From the NCBI RefSeq assembly GCF_041435015.1, contig NZ_CP107989.1, positions 1,860,001 through 1,924,000 of the forward strand: 64,000 nt of DNA, read 5' to 3'. The translations under genes and the position numbers were made by a program. A model generated the notes under the pieces. It did no database searches. It was not told the origin of the DNA and saw nothing but the letters and a program-made list of their open reading frames with translations. Positions within the stretch are counted from its first letter, which is position 1. The number at the start of each line of letters is the position of its first letter. Shown here one piece after another: positions 17,248 to 28,418 of the stretch. The stretch is from Streptomyces canus. Lineage in GTDB: Bacteria; Actinomycetota; Actinomycetes; Streptomycetales; Streptomycetaceae.

Positions 17248-18000
17248 ATGAGCGGTTCGGGAATACGGTCGGCGGCGTACGGTCTGGTGCCGACGGACAC
17301 TACGGAAGACGTACGGACGCGGGGGGCGGGCGTCTCAACGCAGGTCGCCGTCCTTCCGGTCGGAAGCTTCGAACAACACGGTGCGTACCTTCCCCTGGCG
17401 ACCGACACGCTCGTCGCCTGTGCCGTCGCGCGGGAGATCGCCGCGGCGTACCCGGTGCACCTCCTCCCCCCGGTGACGATCTCCTGCTCGCACGAGCACG
17501 CGGCCTGGCCGGGGACCGTCAGCATCTCCTCCGTCACCCTTCATGCGGTGGTACGGGACATCGCTGCCTCGCTGCGCCGCTCGGGCGTCGAGGCGCTGGT
17601 CGTGGTCAACGGACACGGCGGCAACTACGTGCTGGGCAATGTCGTCCAGGAGGCCTCCGCTCGCGGGGAGCGGATGGCGCTCTTCCCGGCAGCGGAGGAC
17701 TGGGAGGCCGCCCGTCTGGAGGCCGGGGTGGTCACCTCGCTGCTCACCGACATGCACGCGGGGGAAATCGAGACCTCCATTCTTCTGCACACCGATCCGG
17801 AATGTGTCCGATCCGGTTACGAGACCTCCGATTTCGTCGCGGACGACCGTCGTCATCTCCTCACCCTCGGTATGTCCGGTTACACCGATTCCGGTGTCAT
17901 CGGGCGCCCTTCACTGGGCTCGGCGGAAAAGGGCAAAGCCTTGCTGGAGAGCCTCGCGGCGTCCTTCGGTGCGTATTTCTCGACGCTCACCGGGGAGTAG
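17248..18000 (+). CDS. Creatininase-family amidohydrolase, candidate FAPy deformylase
   Basis: A 250-residue metal-dependent amidohydrolase of the creatininase family. Likely metal ligands are Glu42, His44 and Asp53 in SFEQHGAYLPLATDT, with further conserved NGHGGNY near residue 124 and DMHAGEIETS near 169. The family contains creatininase, MftE of mycofactocin synthesis and the archaeal ArfB, which removes the formyl group from FAPy monophosphate. Being divergent from a FAPy-forming RibA, an ArfB-like deformylase role is a strong hypothesis. Its last 121 bp overlap the convergent flippase gene, an unusually long antisense overlap. Confidence 0.88.
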   Translation: MSGSGIRSAAYGLVPTDTTEDVRTRGAGVSTQVAVLPVGSFEQHGAYLPLATDTLVACAVAREIAAAYPVHLLPPVTISCSHEHAAWPGTVSISSVTLHAVVRDIAASLRRSGVEALVVVNGHGGNYVLGNVVQEASARGERMALFPAAEDWEAARLEAGVVTSLLTDMHAGEIETSILLHTDPECVRSGYETSDFVADDRRHLLTLGMSGYTDSGVIGRPSLGSAEKGKALLESLAASFGAYFSTLTGE

Positions 18001-19406
18001 CGGTTCGCCGGGCGCAGACCCTGGTACCAGCGGACGACCAGGACGACCGCGCCCGGCAGGCTCGCCACGAAGCTGAGGACGCCGTACACGACGGCGGTCG
18101 CGAGACCGGCGCCGGCGCCGAGGCCCATGGCGGCGAACGCCCAGGCGGTGACGCCCTCCCGGGGGCCGAACCCGCCGACGTTCAGGGGCAGTCCCATGGC
18201 GAGCAGCGCGAGCACGGCCAGGGGCAGCAGTTCGGCCACGGAGGCGTCGGAGCCCGCGATGCGGGCGGCGAGCACGAACATCCCGAGGTGGCCGGCGAGG
18301 ACGACGGCCGAAGAGAGCGCGACGCCGGGCCAGTTGCGGCGGGACAGCAGTCCCTCGCGGGCCTCGGCGAGGGTCGCGCGCAGGAGCCGGCCACGGCGGG
18401 AGGAAGGGGTCCGGTTCATCCGCAGGGCCACGACGACGGCGAGGGCGCCCAGGGCGGCGAGGCCGACGGCGGGGGCGAGGTGGCGGGCCTCGCCCAGCAC
18501 CGGGGACTCCATGGTGAGCAGCACGGCACCGCCGACGACCGCCAACGCGATCTGTCCGGCGACCCGTTCGAGGACGACCGCCCGTACACCGCGGCCCATG
18601 TCACCGGTGCTCTGCCCGTGCCGCACCGCGCGGTGCACATCGCCGAGGACACCGCCGGGCAGGGCCGCGTTCAGGAACAGGGCACGGTAGTAGTCGGCCA
18701 CGGCCTCGCCGAGCGGCAGCCGGATGCGCAGCCCGCGGGCCACCAACTGCCAACGCCAGGCGCTGAACACGGTGGTCAGCACGCCGATCACGAGCGCCGC
18801 CAGCAGTGCTAGGCCGTCGATCCGGCGCAGCCCGTCCAGGAAGACGCCGGTGCCGAGGCGCCACAACAGGACCGCGAGGATGGTGACGCCCGCGACGGTG
18901 CCGATGTGGGTGCGCAGGGCGCGGGAGTTGAGGACTCCTCGCAGCGCGGAACGCCACCGGGGGGTCTGAGCGGTCCCGGGCCGTGCCGCGGTCACGATCA
19001 CGCCGATCCGGTCCCGGGAGACGGCGGCGTCGGTCAGGTCCGCGACGGACTCTCCCGTTGCCTCCAGGATCCGGGCCCTGGCCACGAGCGCCTCGGCCCG
19101 CGCCGTGAGCACCTCGTCGCGCGTCTGGACGACTTCGGCCCGGAGCGTGAGGGCCCGTTGGGAGAGGGTGCCCGGCTCGGGCGTCTCCGCGGGTCGCCGG
19201 ACGGGCAGCCGCGCCGTGCCGTGGCCGGTGCCCTGGCCAGTGCTGCGGACCGGGAGGCTCGCCCTGCTCCGGTCGGAGCTACGGACCGGGAGGGCCCTCC
19301 GCTCGCCCGCCCCGGCGTCGTCGCCGCGCGTCGAGTGGTCCTCCTCCCGGCGTCCGGTGCGCTCCGCACGCCGCCCGGTGTCCGGCCGCACCGTCTCCAG
19401 GCTCAT
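17880..19406 (-). CDS. Lysylphosphatidylglycerol synthetase-like integral membrane protein (UPF0104/flippase domain)
   Basis: A 508-residue protein with a basic, low-complexity cytoplasmic N-terminus of about 165 residues (repeated LPVRS motifs and an alpha-helical stretch of ALVARARIL type), followed by eight or so membrane segments. The membrane part has the UPF0104 signatures LNAALPGGVLGDVHRAVRHG and LPLNVGGFGPREG. Related domains flip lipids across the membrane in MprF or accompany glycolipid genes. It ends a four-gene overlapping operon after the methyltransferase. Function is probably export or flipping of a lipid-linked product. Confidence 0.82.
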   Translation of the reverse strand: MSLETVRPDTGRRAERTGRREEDHSTRGDDAGAGERRALPVRSSDRSRASLPVRSTGQGTGHGTARLPVRRPAETPEPGTLSQRALTLRAEVVQTRDEVLTARAEALVARARILEATGESVADLTDAAVSRDRIGVIVTAARPGTAQTPRWRSALRGVLNSRALRTHIGTVAGVTILAVLLWRLGTGVFLDGLRRIDGLALLAALVIGVLTTVFSAWRWQLVARGLRIRLPLGEAVADYYRALFLNAALPGGVLGDVHRAVRHGQSTGDMGRGVRAVVLERVAGQIALAVVGGAVLLTMESPVLGEARHLAPAVGLAALGALAVVVALRMNRTPSSRRGRLLRATLAEAREGLLSRRNWPGVALSSAVVLAGHLGMFVLAARIAGSDASVAELLPLAVLALLAMGLPLNVGGFGPREGVTAWAFAAMGLGAGAGLATAVVYGVLSFVASLPGAVVLVVRWYQGLRPANRYSPVSVEKYAPKDAARLSSKALPFSAEPSEGRPMTPESV

Positions 19407-20406
19407 GACGCTCCGCCCGTCGGCCGGCACAGCGCCAGCAGGTCGCTGTGGTGGACGACGACCTTCAACTCGCCCGCGCGGCAGGCCTCCAGGCGGTCCC
19501 GGAGGTAGCGCTCGGCGGGCTCCTTCAGCTCGGGGCGCTCCTCGACGGCCGCGCCGACCCAGCCGCGCAGCCACTGGGCGGTGAGCGCGGACTCGGCGGG
19601 TCCGAGGCGCCAGGCGCTCGGGTGCAGCCGTACCGTCGCGCCCCGTTCGGAGAACGCCTCGCAGGCGACGGTGACGGCGTCCGGGCCGAGCAGTCCGCCG
19701 CGCCGCTGGTGGGCGTTGAACGCGTCGGCGATCTCGTCGTCCAGCGGGTCGGACGGGGTGAGTTCGACGCGGCCCGCCACGGACAGGGTGAGCAGGGCCG
19801 GGCAGCCGGCGCCCGTGCAGGCCGTGGCGAGGGTCTCGATCTCCTCGCGGGTGAGGACGTCGAGGAGCGCGGAGGCCGTCACCAGGGAGGCACCTGCGAG
19901 GGCGTCCGGGGTGAGCAGGCCGACGTCGCCGCGGCGGGTCTCGACGGTGACCCGGCTGCCGTCGGCGGCGGAGCGCGGGGAGGCGACCGCCGCGAAGTGC
20001 AGGAGGTAGGGGTCCCGGTCGTGCAGGATCCAGTGCTGGGGGCCGTCCAGGCGGGGCGCCAGCCAGCGGCCCATCGAGCCGGTACCGCAGCCCAGGTCGT
20101 GGATGACGAGGCCGGCCTTGCCCGGTAGGTTCGCCAGGCGGATCCGCAGCGGGTCGATCAGATCGCCCGCCCGCGCGGCCGCATCGGGCCCCTCCCGAAG
20201 CTCGAGCCACTCGGGGGCATAACGCGGAGCGTCGTCGGGACCCGCGTCCCTGAGCCGTACGGTGGGACGCTCGCCGGGGTGGGTGCTGGGACCGGCCCCG
20301 GGGATGACCGATTCCGCGTCGGAAGGAACTCCGGGCCTCACCGACGCCACCTCTCGCGGCCCCGGCTGTGCCGGGATCTTCCCGCTCTGCTTGATCGCCG
20401 TCTTCC

Positions 20407-20410
<4 letters not shown>
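19403..20410 (-). CDS. SAM-dependent methyltransferase
   Basis: A 335-residue class I methyltransferase. Motif I is VIHDLGCGTGSMG near residue 100, followed by an acidic residue at the end of strand 2 (ILHDRDPY) and a DVLTREEIE segment near 180. The first 80 residues are Pro/Gly-rich and probably disordered. It overlaps its neighbours by four bases on both sides, so it belongs to the PTPS-glycosyltransferase-flippase operon. Substrate is unknown; in this context it could methylate a glycosylated pterin- or pyrimidine-like intermediate. Confidence 0.85.
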
Positions 20411-22097
<1,687 letters not shown>

Positions 22098-22102
22098 TCA
22101 GG

Positions 22103-23083
22103 TCAGGCGCTCTTGCCGTACCTCACGAGGTGACAGAGGGCCGGAATTTCCCCACGGGCCAGCTTCGGCATCACCTCGGGGAGTTCCTCGAACGCGCTTT
22201 CCCCCGTGATGAGGGCGTCGAGCGCCGGATCGGCAAGCAGCTTCAGCGCGAGGGCGAGCCGGTCGCCGAAGCTACGGTTGCCGCGCGCCGGGGACACGGT
22301 GCCGACCTGGCTGCTGCGGATGACGAGCCGCCGGGAGTGGAAGGCCTCGCCGAGCGGGAGGGCGACCTTGCGGTCGCCGTACCAGCTCAGTTCGAGGACC
22401 GTGCCCTCGGCGCTGAGGAGTTCCAGGGAGCGGGCCAGGCCCTGTTCGGTGGCGCTGGCGTGGACGACCAGGTCGCAGTCGCCGAGGGCGTCCGCGGGGG
22501 ACGCGAAGCCGACACCGAGGGCCTCGGCGGTCTTGGCGCGGGCGGGGTCGGCGTCCACCAACTGGACCCGGACGCCGGGAAAGCGGGCCAGCAGCGCGGC
22601 GACCGAGCAGCCGACCATGCCGCCGCCGACCACCGCGATCCGGTCGCCGATCAGGGGGGCCGCGTCCCAGAGGGCGTTCACGGCGGTCTCGACCGTGCCG
22701 GCGAGGACGGCCCGTGCGGCGGGCACGTCGTCCGGTACGACCGTCACGGCGCTCGCGGGAACTACGTACCGCGTCTGATGCGGGTACAGACAGAAGACGG
22801 TCCTGCCCTTCACCGCGGCAGGGCCCTCCTCCACCACTCCGACGCTGAGGTAGCCGTACTTCACCGGTCCCGGGAAGTCGCCCTCCTGGAACGGTGCCCG
22901 CATGGTCGCGTACTGGCTCTCGGGCACCCCGCCGCGGAACACGAGTGTCTCCGTGCCCCTGCTGACTCCTGAGTACAGCGAGCGGACCAGCACCTCGTCC
23001 TCACGCGGGGCCGGAAGGGTGACCTCCCGTATCTCGCCCTCGCCCGGAGAGCGGAGCCAGAACGCGCGTGCGGCGGCCTTCAT
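22103..23083 (-). CDS. Medium-chain dehydrogenase/reductase, zinc-free type
   Basis: A 326-residue MDR-family enzyme. It has the GroES-like N-domain and a nucleotide fold at [18 protein letters not shown] near residue 148. The usual catalytic-zinc Cys is replaced: the segment reads [15 protein letters not shown], as in BchC-like and other zinc-less members. The acidic residue ending strand 2 (LVDADPARA) favours NAD(H). It precedes the PTPS-like gene by 116 bp on the same strand and is divergent from the phosphatidyltransferase gene. Likely an oxidation or reduction step of the same pathway; substrate unknown. Confidence 0.82.
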   Translation of the reverse strand: MKAAARAFWLRSPGEGEIREVTLPAPREDEVLVRSLYSGVSRGTETLVFRGGVPESQYATMRAPFQEGDFPGPVKYGYLSVGVVEEGPAAVKGRTVFCLYPHQTRYVVPASAVTVVPDDVPAARAVLAGTVETAVNALWDAAPLIGDRIAVVGGGMVGCSVAALLARFPGVRVQLVDADPARAKTAEALGVGFASPADALGDCDLVVHASATEQGLARSLELLSAEGTVLELSWYGDRKVALPLGEAFHSRRLVIRSSQVGTVSPARGNRSFGDRLALALKLLADPALDALITGESAFEELPEVMPKLARGEIPALCHLVRYGKSA

Positions 23084-23203
23084 CGAGAACCTCCTGAACG
23101 ATCGGGAACCCGGGCACGTACCTCGTCACGTACCGAGATGTGCACAGGCCGCGCACAGTACGCGGCCTTGATCGACTCTGTCATCTGGCCGGAGGAATGT
23201 GCG

Positions 23204-24001
23204 GTGGCCCTGAACAACACTTACGAAGCAAGGCTGGTCCAGCAGGAGACCGCTGTGGGAGCGGGTCTGCAGATCCTGTTGCTGGCCCTGCTCGGCACGG
23301 CGATAGGCATGGGGCCCGCGGGCTGGCTGACCGGCCTCGCCTTCGCCGTCGCCACCTGGGCCGTGCTCTCCAGGGCGTTGCACCGCACCCGGCCTCGCTC
23401 CTTCGGACCGGCCAACCGCGTGACCCTCGGCCGGGCGACCCTCGTCGGCGGAGTGACCGCGCTGGTCGCGGACTCCTTCCAGGACTCCCCGCCGGTGACG
23501 CTGTTCGTGGGCCTGACCGCGGTGGCCCTGATCCTCGACGGCGTCGACGGCAAGGTCGCCCGCGCCACGGGCACCTCGACCCCGCTGGGCGCGCGCTTCG
23601 ACATGGAGGTCGACGCGTTCCTGATCCTGGTGCTCAGTGTGTACGTCTCGATGTCGCAGGGTCCGTGGGTCCTGCTGATCGGCGCCATGCGCTACGGCTT
23701 CGTCGCCGCGGCCCGTGTCTGGAACTGGCTGAACGCCCCCCTGCCGCCGAGCATGGCCCGCAAGACGGTGGCCGCACTCCAGGGGATCCTGCTGCTCGTG
23801 GCCGCGTCCGGGTACCTGCCGTACGCGGCGACCTTCGGGGTCGTGGCCGTCGCTCTGGGGACGCTGGTCTGGTCGTTCGGCCGGGACATCCTGTGGCTGT
23901 GGCGCACGCACCGGGCGGACCAGGCGGCGGTGGGCGAGTTGCTGGCGTTGGAGTTCGCGGCGGTGGAGCGGGAACGGGAGCCGGAGGCGGTGGCCTCCTG
24001 A
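23204..24001 (+). CDS. CDP-alcohol phosphatidyltransferase
   Basis: A 265-residue membrane enzyme. The CDP-alcohol phosphotransferase signature D-x2-D-G-x2-A-R-x8-G-x3-D-x3-D is complete (LDGVDGKVAR ... GARFDMEVD, residues about 111-136), so it should be active. Several membrane helices flank it, including one at the N-terminus near residues 15-45. The GTG start has GGAGGA upstream. It is divergent from the dehydrogenase of the putative glycolipid cluster and could attach the head group or lipid anchor of that product. The acceptor is not predictable; it is shorter than and distinct from PgsA and PssA. Confidence 0.85.
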   Translation: MALNNTYEARLVQQETAVGAGLQILLLALLGTAIGMGPAGWLTGLAFAVATWAVLSRALHRTRPRSFGPANRVTLGRATLVGGVTALVADSFQDSPPVTLFVGLTAVALILDGVDGKVARATGTSTPLGARFDMEVDAFLILVLSVYVSMSQGPWVLLIGAMRYGFVAAARVWNWLNAPLPPSMARKTVAALQGILLLVAASGYLPYAATFGVVAVALGTLVWSFGRDILWLWRTHRADQAAVGELLALEFAAVEREREPEAVAS

Positions 24002-24020
24002 AGCCCTGCCGGCTCGAAGG

Positions 24021-24470
24021 TCAGCTTTTGAGCGGCACCCGGTACACCATCGACTCCCGCTGCCGGAAGCCCTGCCGCTCGTACAGCCGGTTGGCCGCCG
24101 CCCGGTCCGGGCGGGAGGTCAGATCGACGGTACGGGCCCCGGCCTCCCGGGCGAGCCGGATGGCCTCCCTGATCAGCAGTCCGGCGATGCCCTGGCCGCG
24201 TGCCGCGTGATCGACGATCACGTCCTCGATACGGGCCCGCAGTCCCGCGGGCGCGGGGAACATGACCAGGGTGAGCGTGCCGACGACCGACCCCGCCGAC
24301 GACCTGGCGATCAGCATGGTGTTGGTGTCACAGGCCAGGATGCGGTCGAGCGCCGCGAGGTCGAGCGCCTCGGCCGTCGAGGACAGCTGCGGCAGCATCC
24401 GCCCAAAGGCGTCGACAAGCTCCTGATCCGCGTCCCGGGCGATCTCCACCCGGATGTCCTGAGTCTCCAT
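24021..24470 (-). CDS. GNAT family N-acetyltransferase
   Basis: A 149-residue GNAT enzyme. The acetyl-CoA pyrophosphate loop is in VDHAARGQGIAGLLIREAI (Q/RxxGxA pattern: RGQGIA), with a typical strand-helix ending RPDRAAANRLYERQGF. Substrate is unknown. It is convergent with the phosphatidyltransferase gene and lies downstream of the transporter operon on the same strand, separated by a 370-bp region with repeats. The ATG at 24470 was chosen because it begins the conserved core with a plausible ten-residue lead. Confidence 0.85.
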   Translation of the reverse strand: METQDIRVEIARDADQELVDAFGRMLPQLSSTAEALDLAALDRILACDTNTMLIARSSAGSVVGTLTLVMFPAPAGLRARIEDVIVDHAARGQGIAGLLIREAIRLAREAGARTVDLTSRPDRAAANRLYERQGFRQRESMVYRVPLKS

Positions 24471-24683
24471 GGGGTGGACCCTATCGCCGAGAGCTCCTCG
24501 TGACGGCGGATCGAGCGGCCACGCCGACGGAGCCGTCCAGCGGGTTCGCGGCCAGGCGCGAGAGCGGTCCGCTGGGTTCCCGGCCGGGTTACCTGACCCG
24601 CAACGGTTTCCTGACCTGCGTACTGTCCCCGACGGGTCCTCGCCCCGCGCCAGGACCGGCACCCGCAGAACGGCGAGCCCGAC

Positions 24684-24873
24684 CGCCTCGCCCCTGTCAC
24701 AGGGTCCTACCGCCGCGGCCACAACCCGATCGCCGCGACCGAAACCGTGCCCGGCCGGTCCTCCCTCCGTGTCGGGGCCGACCCCGCGCAACGGCCGGCC
24801 CGACCAGAGCCAGAGCGCCTCGCCCCTGCCGCAGGGTCCTACCGCCGCGGCCACAACCCGATCGCCGCGACCG
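24684..24873. repeat. Two 58-bp direct repeats, one covering the end of an MFS remnant
   Basis: Copies at 24684-24741 and 24816-24873 match at 56 of 58 positions. Each contains a small hairpin (CCCTG-3 nt-CAGGG); the only differences are in its loop (TCA versus CCG). The second copy includes the last codons and stop of the MFS remnant, so the first copy is a duplicated gene end. The stretch 24471-24838 holds no convincing gene otherwise. Confidence 0.8.
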
Positions 24874-25181
24874 GTACCGCTGCCGGCACCAGCCACGGCA
24901 CCGCGGTCGGCAGTCCGGCGGTCAGCAGTGAGCCGGTGACGGAGCTGCCGAGCAGGAAGCGCCCCGCCCACCACGAACAGCCCCTGCTGACTGAAGGTCC
25001 TCAGTCCCAGCACGAACCCGACCAGCCAGCCGGCCATGCCGACGGCCTGCCCCAGGTGCTCGGACAGAAAGGGCAGCACGGCGAAGAAGCCGATGTTGAA
25101 GGCGAGTTGGGTGACCATCAGCAGCCGTAGCAGCGGGGAAAGCTGGACTGTCCTCCGCAGATCGACCGGCGTGGACGTCAT
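24839..25181 (-). pseudogene. MFS transporter reduced to its two ends
   Basis: The ATG at 25181 overlaps the stop of the permease gene and begins a normal MFS N-terminus: first helix around RLLMVTQLAFNIGFFAVLPF and second around MAGWLVGFVLGLRTFSQQGLF. After about 75 residues the reading changes frame. A second frame gives SVTGSLLTAGLPTAVPWL and ends with AAIGLWPRR and TAG at 24839-24841, which looks like the last helix and tail of such a transporter. About 300 residues are missing. It was probably the exporter encoded at the end of the ABC operon. Confidence 0.65.
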
Positions 25182-26920
25182 CCGGCCTCCTCCCGCGCGC
25201 GCCGTCGCGGCCACCGCACCCCGCCCGCCGCACTCACCGCCAGCGCGCCCAGCAGGGCGAGGGCGGCGGCGGGGGCGAGGACGGCCCAGGGCGCACGTTC
25301 GGCGTAGGGCTGGTTCTCGGCGAGGAGCAGGCCCCACTCCGGGGAGGGCGGCTGGGCGCCCAGGCCGAGGAAGCCGAGGGAGGCGAGGGCCAGGGCGACA
25401 CCGGGCAGGCGCAGCAGGGCGTGTCGGGTGACGGGCGGCAGGATCGCGGGCAGCACTTCGTGTCGCAGGAGGTACCAGCGGCTCGCGCCCAGACCTCGGG
25501 TGGCCGTCAGATGCGGGGTGGCCTGTTCCTGGCGGAGCAGCGAGGAGGTGTGCGTGGCGAGCGCCGCCCAGGAGACGGTGGTCACGGCGATCGCGGGCGT
25601 GGCGGTGCCGCTCCCGGCGACGGCGGTCACGAGCAGCGCGGCGAGCACCGGCGGTACGGCGTTGACGGTGTCGACGAGCGGCCCGGACAGCCGGGGCAGC
25701 AGGCCGAGCAGGACGCCGACGACCAGTGCGGTGGCACTGATGACGAGGGCGACCAGCAGGGTGTCGAGGGCACCGTGACCGACCCGGGCGAGCAGGTCCC
25801 GGCCCAGCGCGTCGGTGCCGAACGGGTGCGCCCAGGAGGGGGATTGGAGTCGGCCGCCGGGGTCCAGGGCGAGCGGGTCGCGGAGCAGGCCGAGCGCGAT
25901 GACGGCGATCAGGAGGCCGCCGTACACGAGAGGCAGGGCGCTGCGGTCGGACCGTCGCGGCCGGTGCAGGGAATTCAGGGCGCCGTCGCGCAGGGCCGGA
26001 CCGGTCAGGCGGCGGACGGCGAGTGCCGCGAGGCCGGTGGCGGTGACGGCGAGGAGCAGGAGGGCGAGGGTGCCCGCCTGGAGTACGGGCAGGTCCTGTG
26101 CGAGGGCGGCCTGCAGGGTGGTGCGGCCGAGGCCCGGGATGTCGTAGATCTGCTCCACGGCGACGGAACCGGCCGTGAGGCCCACGACGAACAGGCCCAG
26201 GTTGGGCAGCAGGGCGGGGACACAGCGGCGGACCGCCTTGGCGGCAAGGCTTCGGCCCGGCAGGCCGCGGGCCTCCGCGGCCTGCGCCCAGGGTTCGGCG
26301 AAGGCACCGGGCAGCAGGTCGTCGAGGAGGCGCCCGAGCACGGCCCCGGCGGGCAGGCCGAGGGCGAGGGCGGGCAGGACCGTCCAGCGGGGTCCGTACC
26401 AGCCGAGGGCGGGCAGCCAGCCGAGTTGCACGCCGACGACGGTGGCCAGCACGGAGGCGGTGAGGAACTCGGGCAGTGCGGCAAGCATCGCCGAGGCGCT
26501 GCCCTGGGCCCGTCCCTCGTCGAGGCGTCGGTGCGCGCCGAGCCACAGCGTGCGGGCGCACACCAGGGCGGCGGTGGCGGCGGCGATCACGAGCGCCACC
26601 GTGACCAGTAGCAGGGTCGCCCCGAGAGCCTGGACGACGCTCGGGGTGACCTCCGTGCCGTTCAGCCAGGACCGGCCGGCGTCCCCGCGGGGCAGGCCGC
26701 CGAGCCATTGACCGAGCAGGTGCAAGGGGCCTTCTTCCAGGCCGAGTTGGGCCCGGATATCGGCCAGCACCCGCGGCGTCGGGTCGCGGTCCGCCGAGCG
26801 GGCCTTGAGCACGGTGAGCGCCGGGTCGGTGCGGGACAGCCAGGGCAGCAGGCCGATCCCGCAGACGAGGGCGGCCCCGAGCAGGACCCGCCACAGCAGG
26901 GTGGCCGTTCGGTGCCGCAT
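25178..26920 (-). CDS. ABC transporter permease, two-domain fusion (DppB+DppC type)
   Basis: A 580-residue protein in which two peptide/nickel-type permeases are fused. The first half has GAGRSW-like periplasmic sequence and the permease loop EARGLPGRSLAAKAVRRC (EAA-type) near residue 235. The second half has GTDALGRDLLARVGHG and the second EAA loop TATRGLGASRWYLLRHEVLPAILP near 480. Family members import di/oligopeptides, nickel or metallophores together with a type-5 solute-binding protein, encoded just upstream. No ATPase gene is present between this gene and the MFS remnant, so the transporter is incomplete here. Confidence 0.88.
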   Translation of the reverse strand: MRHRTATLLWRVLLGAALVCGIGLLPWLSRTDPALTVLKARSADRDPTPRVLADIRAQLGLEEGPLHLLGQWLGGLPRGDAGRSWLNGTEVTPSVVQALGATLLLVTVALVIAAATAALVCARTLWLGAHRRLDEGRAQGSASAMLAALPEFLTASVLATVVGVQLGWLPALGWYGPRWTVLPALALGLPAGAVLGRLLDDLLPGAFAEPWAQAAEARGLPGRSLAAKAVRRCVPALLPNLGLFVVGLTAGSVAVEQIYDIPGLGRTTLQAALAQDLPVLQAGTLALLLLAVTATGLAALAVRRLTGPALRDGALNSLHRPRRSDRSALPLVYGGLLIAVIALGLLRDPLALDPGGRLQSPSWAHPFGTDALGRDLLARVGHGALDTLLVALVISATALVVGVLLGLLPRLSGPLVDTVNAVPPVLAALLVTAVAGSGTATPAIAVTTVSWAALATHTSSLLRQEQATPHLTATRGLGASRWYLLRHEVLPAILPPVTRHALLRLPGVALALASLGFLGLGAQPPSPEWGLLLAENQPYAERAPWAVLAPAAALALLGALAVSAAGGVRWPRRRAREEAG

Positions 26921-26923
26921 GGA

Positions 26924-28411
26924 TCAGCGTCGCGTTCCGGTGCCGACCAGCGTCCGCTCGTACGGGTCGAGGAGCACACCCCGCACGTCGGTGGCGACGC
27001 CGACGATGATCTCCTGGTGGGCCAGCGGGACCACGGCGTCGGTGCCGAGGATCGCCGCTTCGGCGCGCATGGCGGCGTCCTGGCGTTCACCGGTGTCGGC
27101 CACGGCGTCGGCCTCGGCGACCGCCCGGTCGGCCTTCTTGTCGCACAGGCGGGCGAGGTTGTAGCCGCCGGCGCAGGTGTAGTCGCTCGCGAGGACGCCG
27201 ACGGGGTCGCCGGTGTCGACGAGGCTGTTGCGGGCGCCGATGAACGCGTCGAACTTCCCGTCGAGCGCGTCGCTTTCGAGACGTGAGTACTCGCGCACCT
27301 CCAGGGTGACCTTGAACCCGGCCTTCTGGAGCTGCTGTTGGAGGACCTGGGCGACCTCGGGGAGCTCGGGCCGGTTGTCGTAGGTGGCGAGGGTGACGGC
27401 GGTGCCGTTCGGCTTGGCGGCCCTCGCGCGTCCGGTGGGCTGTACGCGTTTGCCCTCGGCCCAGGTCACGGCCGGTCCGTAGAGGCCGGCGCCGGGATCG
27501 GCGTACCCCTCGAACACGCCCTTGACGACGGCGGAGCTGTCGACGGCCTCGCGGGCGGCGGCGCGCAGCTTCGGGTCCTTGAACGGGCCCGACCGGGTGT
27601 TGAGTTGCAGGCTCGTGGTGCGGGTGGTCGCGGTCCGCTCGAGGGTGGCCTGGTCGAGGGTGGCGGCCTGGGCGACGGGAATCGCCTCGGCGATGTCGAC
27701 CTGGCCGGTGCGCACGGCGTTGGCGCGGGCGGTGCCGTCGGCGATGAAGCGGGCGTCGATGCCGGAGGCCTGGGCGCGGCCGCCCCAGTAGTCGTCGAAG
27801 CGGTCGAGGGCGGCGGAGGTGGAGCCGTTGACCTTGGTGAGCTCGAAGGGGCCGGTCGCGGTGCCGACCGGGTCGGCGCCGTCCTTGTATGCCTTCGGGG
27901 AGAGCACGCCGAGGCTGGGGCTGGACAGGCGCAGGGGCAGGACGGGGTCGGGGTTCGTGGTGGTGATCCGTACGGCGGTGCTCTGCGTCGTGACCGCGAG
28001 GGTGACGCCGGAGAGGGCGGCCGGGGCGGGCTTGGCCTCGGTGGCGTGGGTGAGTGCGGCGGCGACCGCGGCCGGGGTGACCTCGGAACCGTCCTGGAAG
28101 GTGGCCTCGCGCAGGGTGAACAGCCAGGTGCGGTCGTTCTCACGGCGCCAGGACTCGGCGAGCGCGGGAGCGGCGGCGCCGTTGGCGTCGAGGGCGGTCA
28201 GGCCCTCGGTGACACCGAGGCGGCTGAGGAGGGTGGCGTCGGCACCGTACGGCGAGAGGTTCTCGGCGGGCGGGAAGGCGAGGGCGACGCGGAGGCGGGA
28301 GCCGTCGCCTCCGGGGGCGCCGCCGTCGGAGCCTTCAGAACCCGCGGAGGCGAAACAGGCGGTGAGGACGGGGGCGAGCAGCAGGGAGCCAAGCAGGTGA
28401 CGGCGTCGCAT
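26924..28411 (-). CDS. ABC transporter substrate-binding lipoprotein, family 5 (peptide/nickel)
   Basis: A 495-residue extracellular binding protein. A twin-Arg-like MRRRHLLGSLLLAPVLTAC start carries a lipobox (LTAC, Cys near residue 19). Family 5 features follow: LGVTEGLTALDANG, AESWRRENDRTWLFTLREATFQDGS, ATGPFELTKVN, and a C-terminal DTGDPVGVLASDY segment. Ligand could be a peptide, opine-type metallophore or nickel chelate. It lies between an acetyltransferase gene (7 bp upstream) and the fused permease (3 bp downstream), in one operon. Confidence 0.9.
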   Translation of the reverse strand: MRRRHLLGSLLLAPVLTACFASAGSEGSDGGAPGGDGSRLRVALAFPPAENLSPYGADATLLSRLGVTEGLTALDANGAAAPALAESWRRENDRTWLFTLREATFQDGSEVTPAAVAAALTHATEAKPAPAALSGVTLAVTTQSTAVRITTTNPDPVLPLRLSSPSLGVLSPKAYKDGADPVGTATGPFELTKVNGSTSAALDRFDDYWGGRAQASGIDARFIADGTARANAVRTGQVDIAEAIPVAQAATLDQATLERTATTRTTSLQLNTRSGPFKDPKLRAAAREAVDSSAVVKGVFEGYADPGAGLYGPAVTWAEGKRVQPTGRARAAKPNGTAVTLATYDNRPELPEVAQVLQQQLQKAGFKVTLEVREYSRLESDALDGKFDAFIGARNSLVDTGDPVGVLASDYTCAGGYNLARLCDKKADRAVAEADAVADTGERQDAAMRAEAAILGTDAVVPLAHQEIIVGVATDVRGVLLDPYERTLVGTGTRR

Positions 28412-28418
28412 GGTTGTC

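Noticed and set aside
24021..26894. 957-codon minus-strand frame joining the acetyltransferase to upstream DNA
   Set aside because: Only the last 149 codons encode a GNAT domain; the part upstream is out of frame with the real permease gene.
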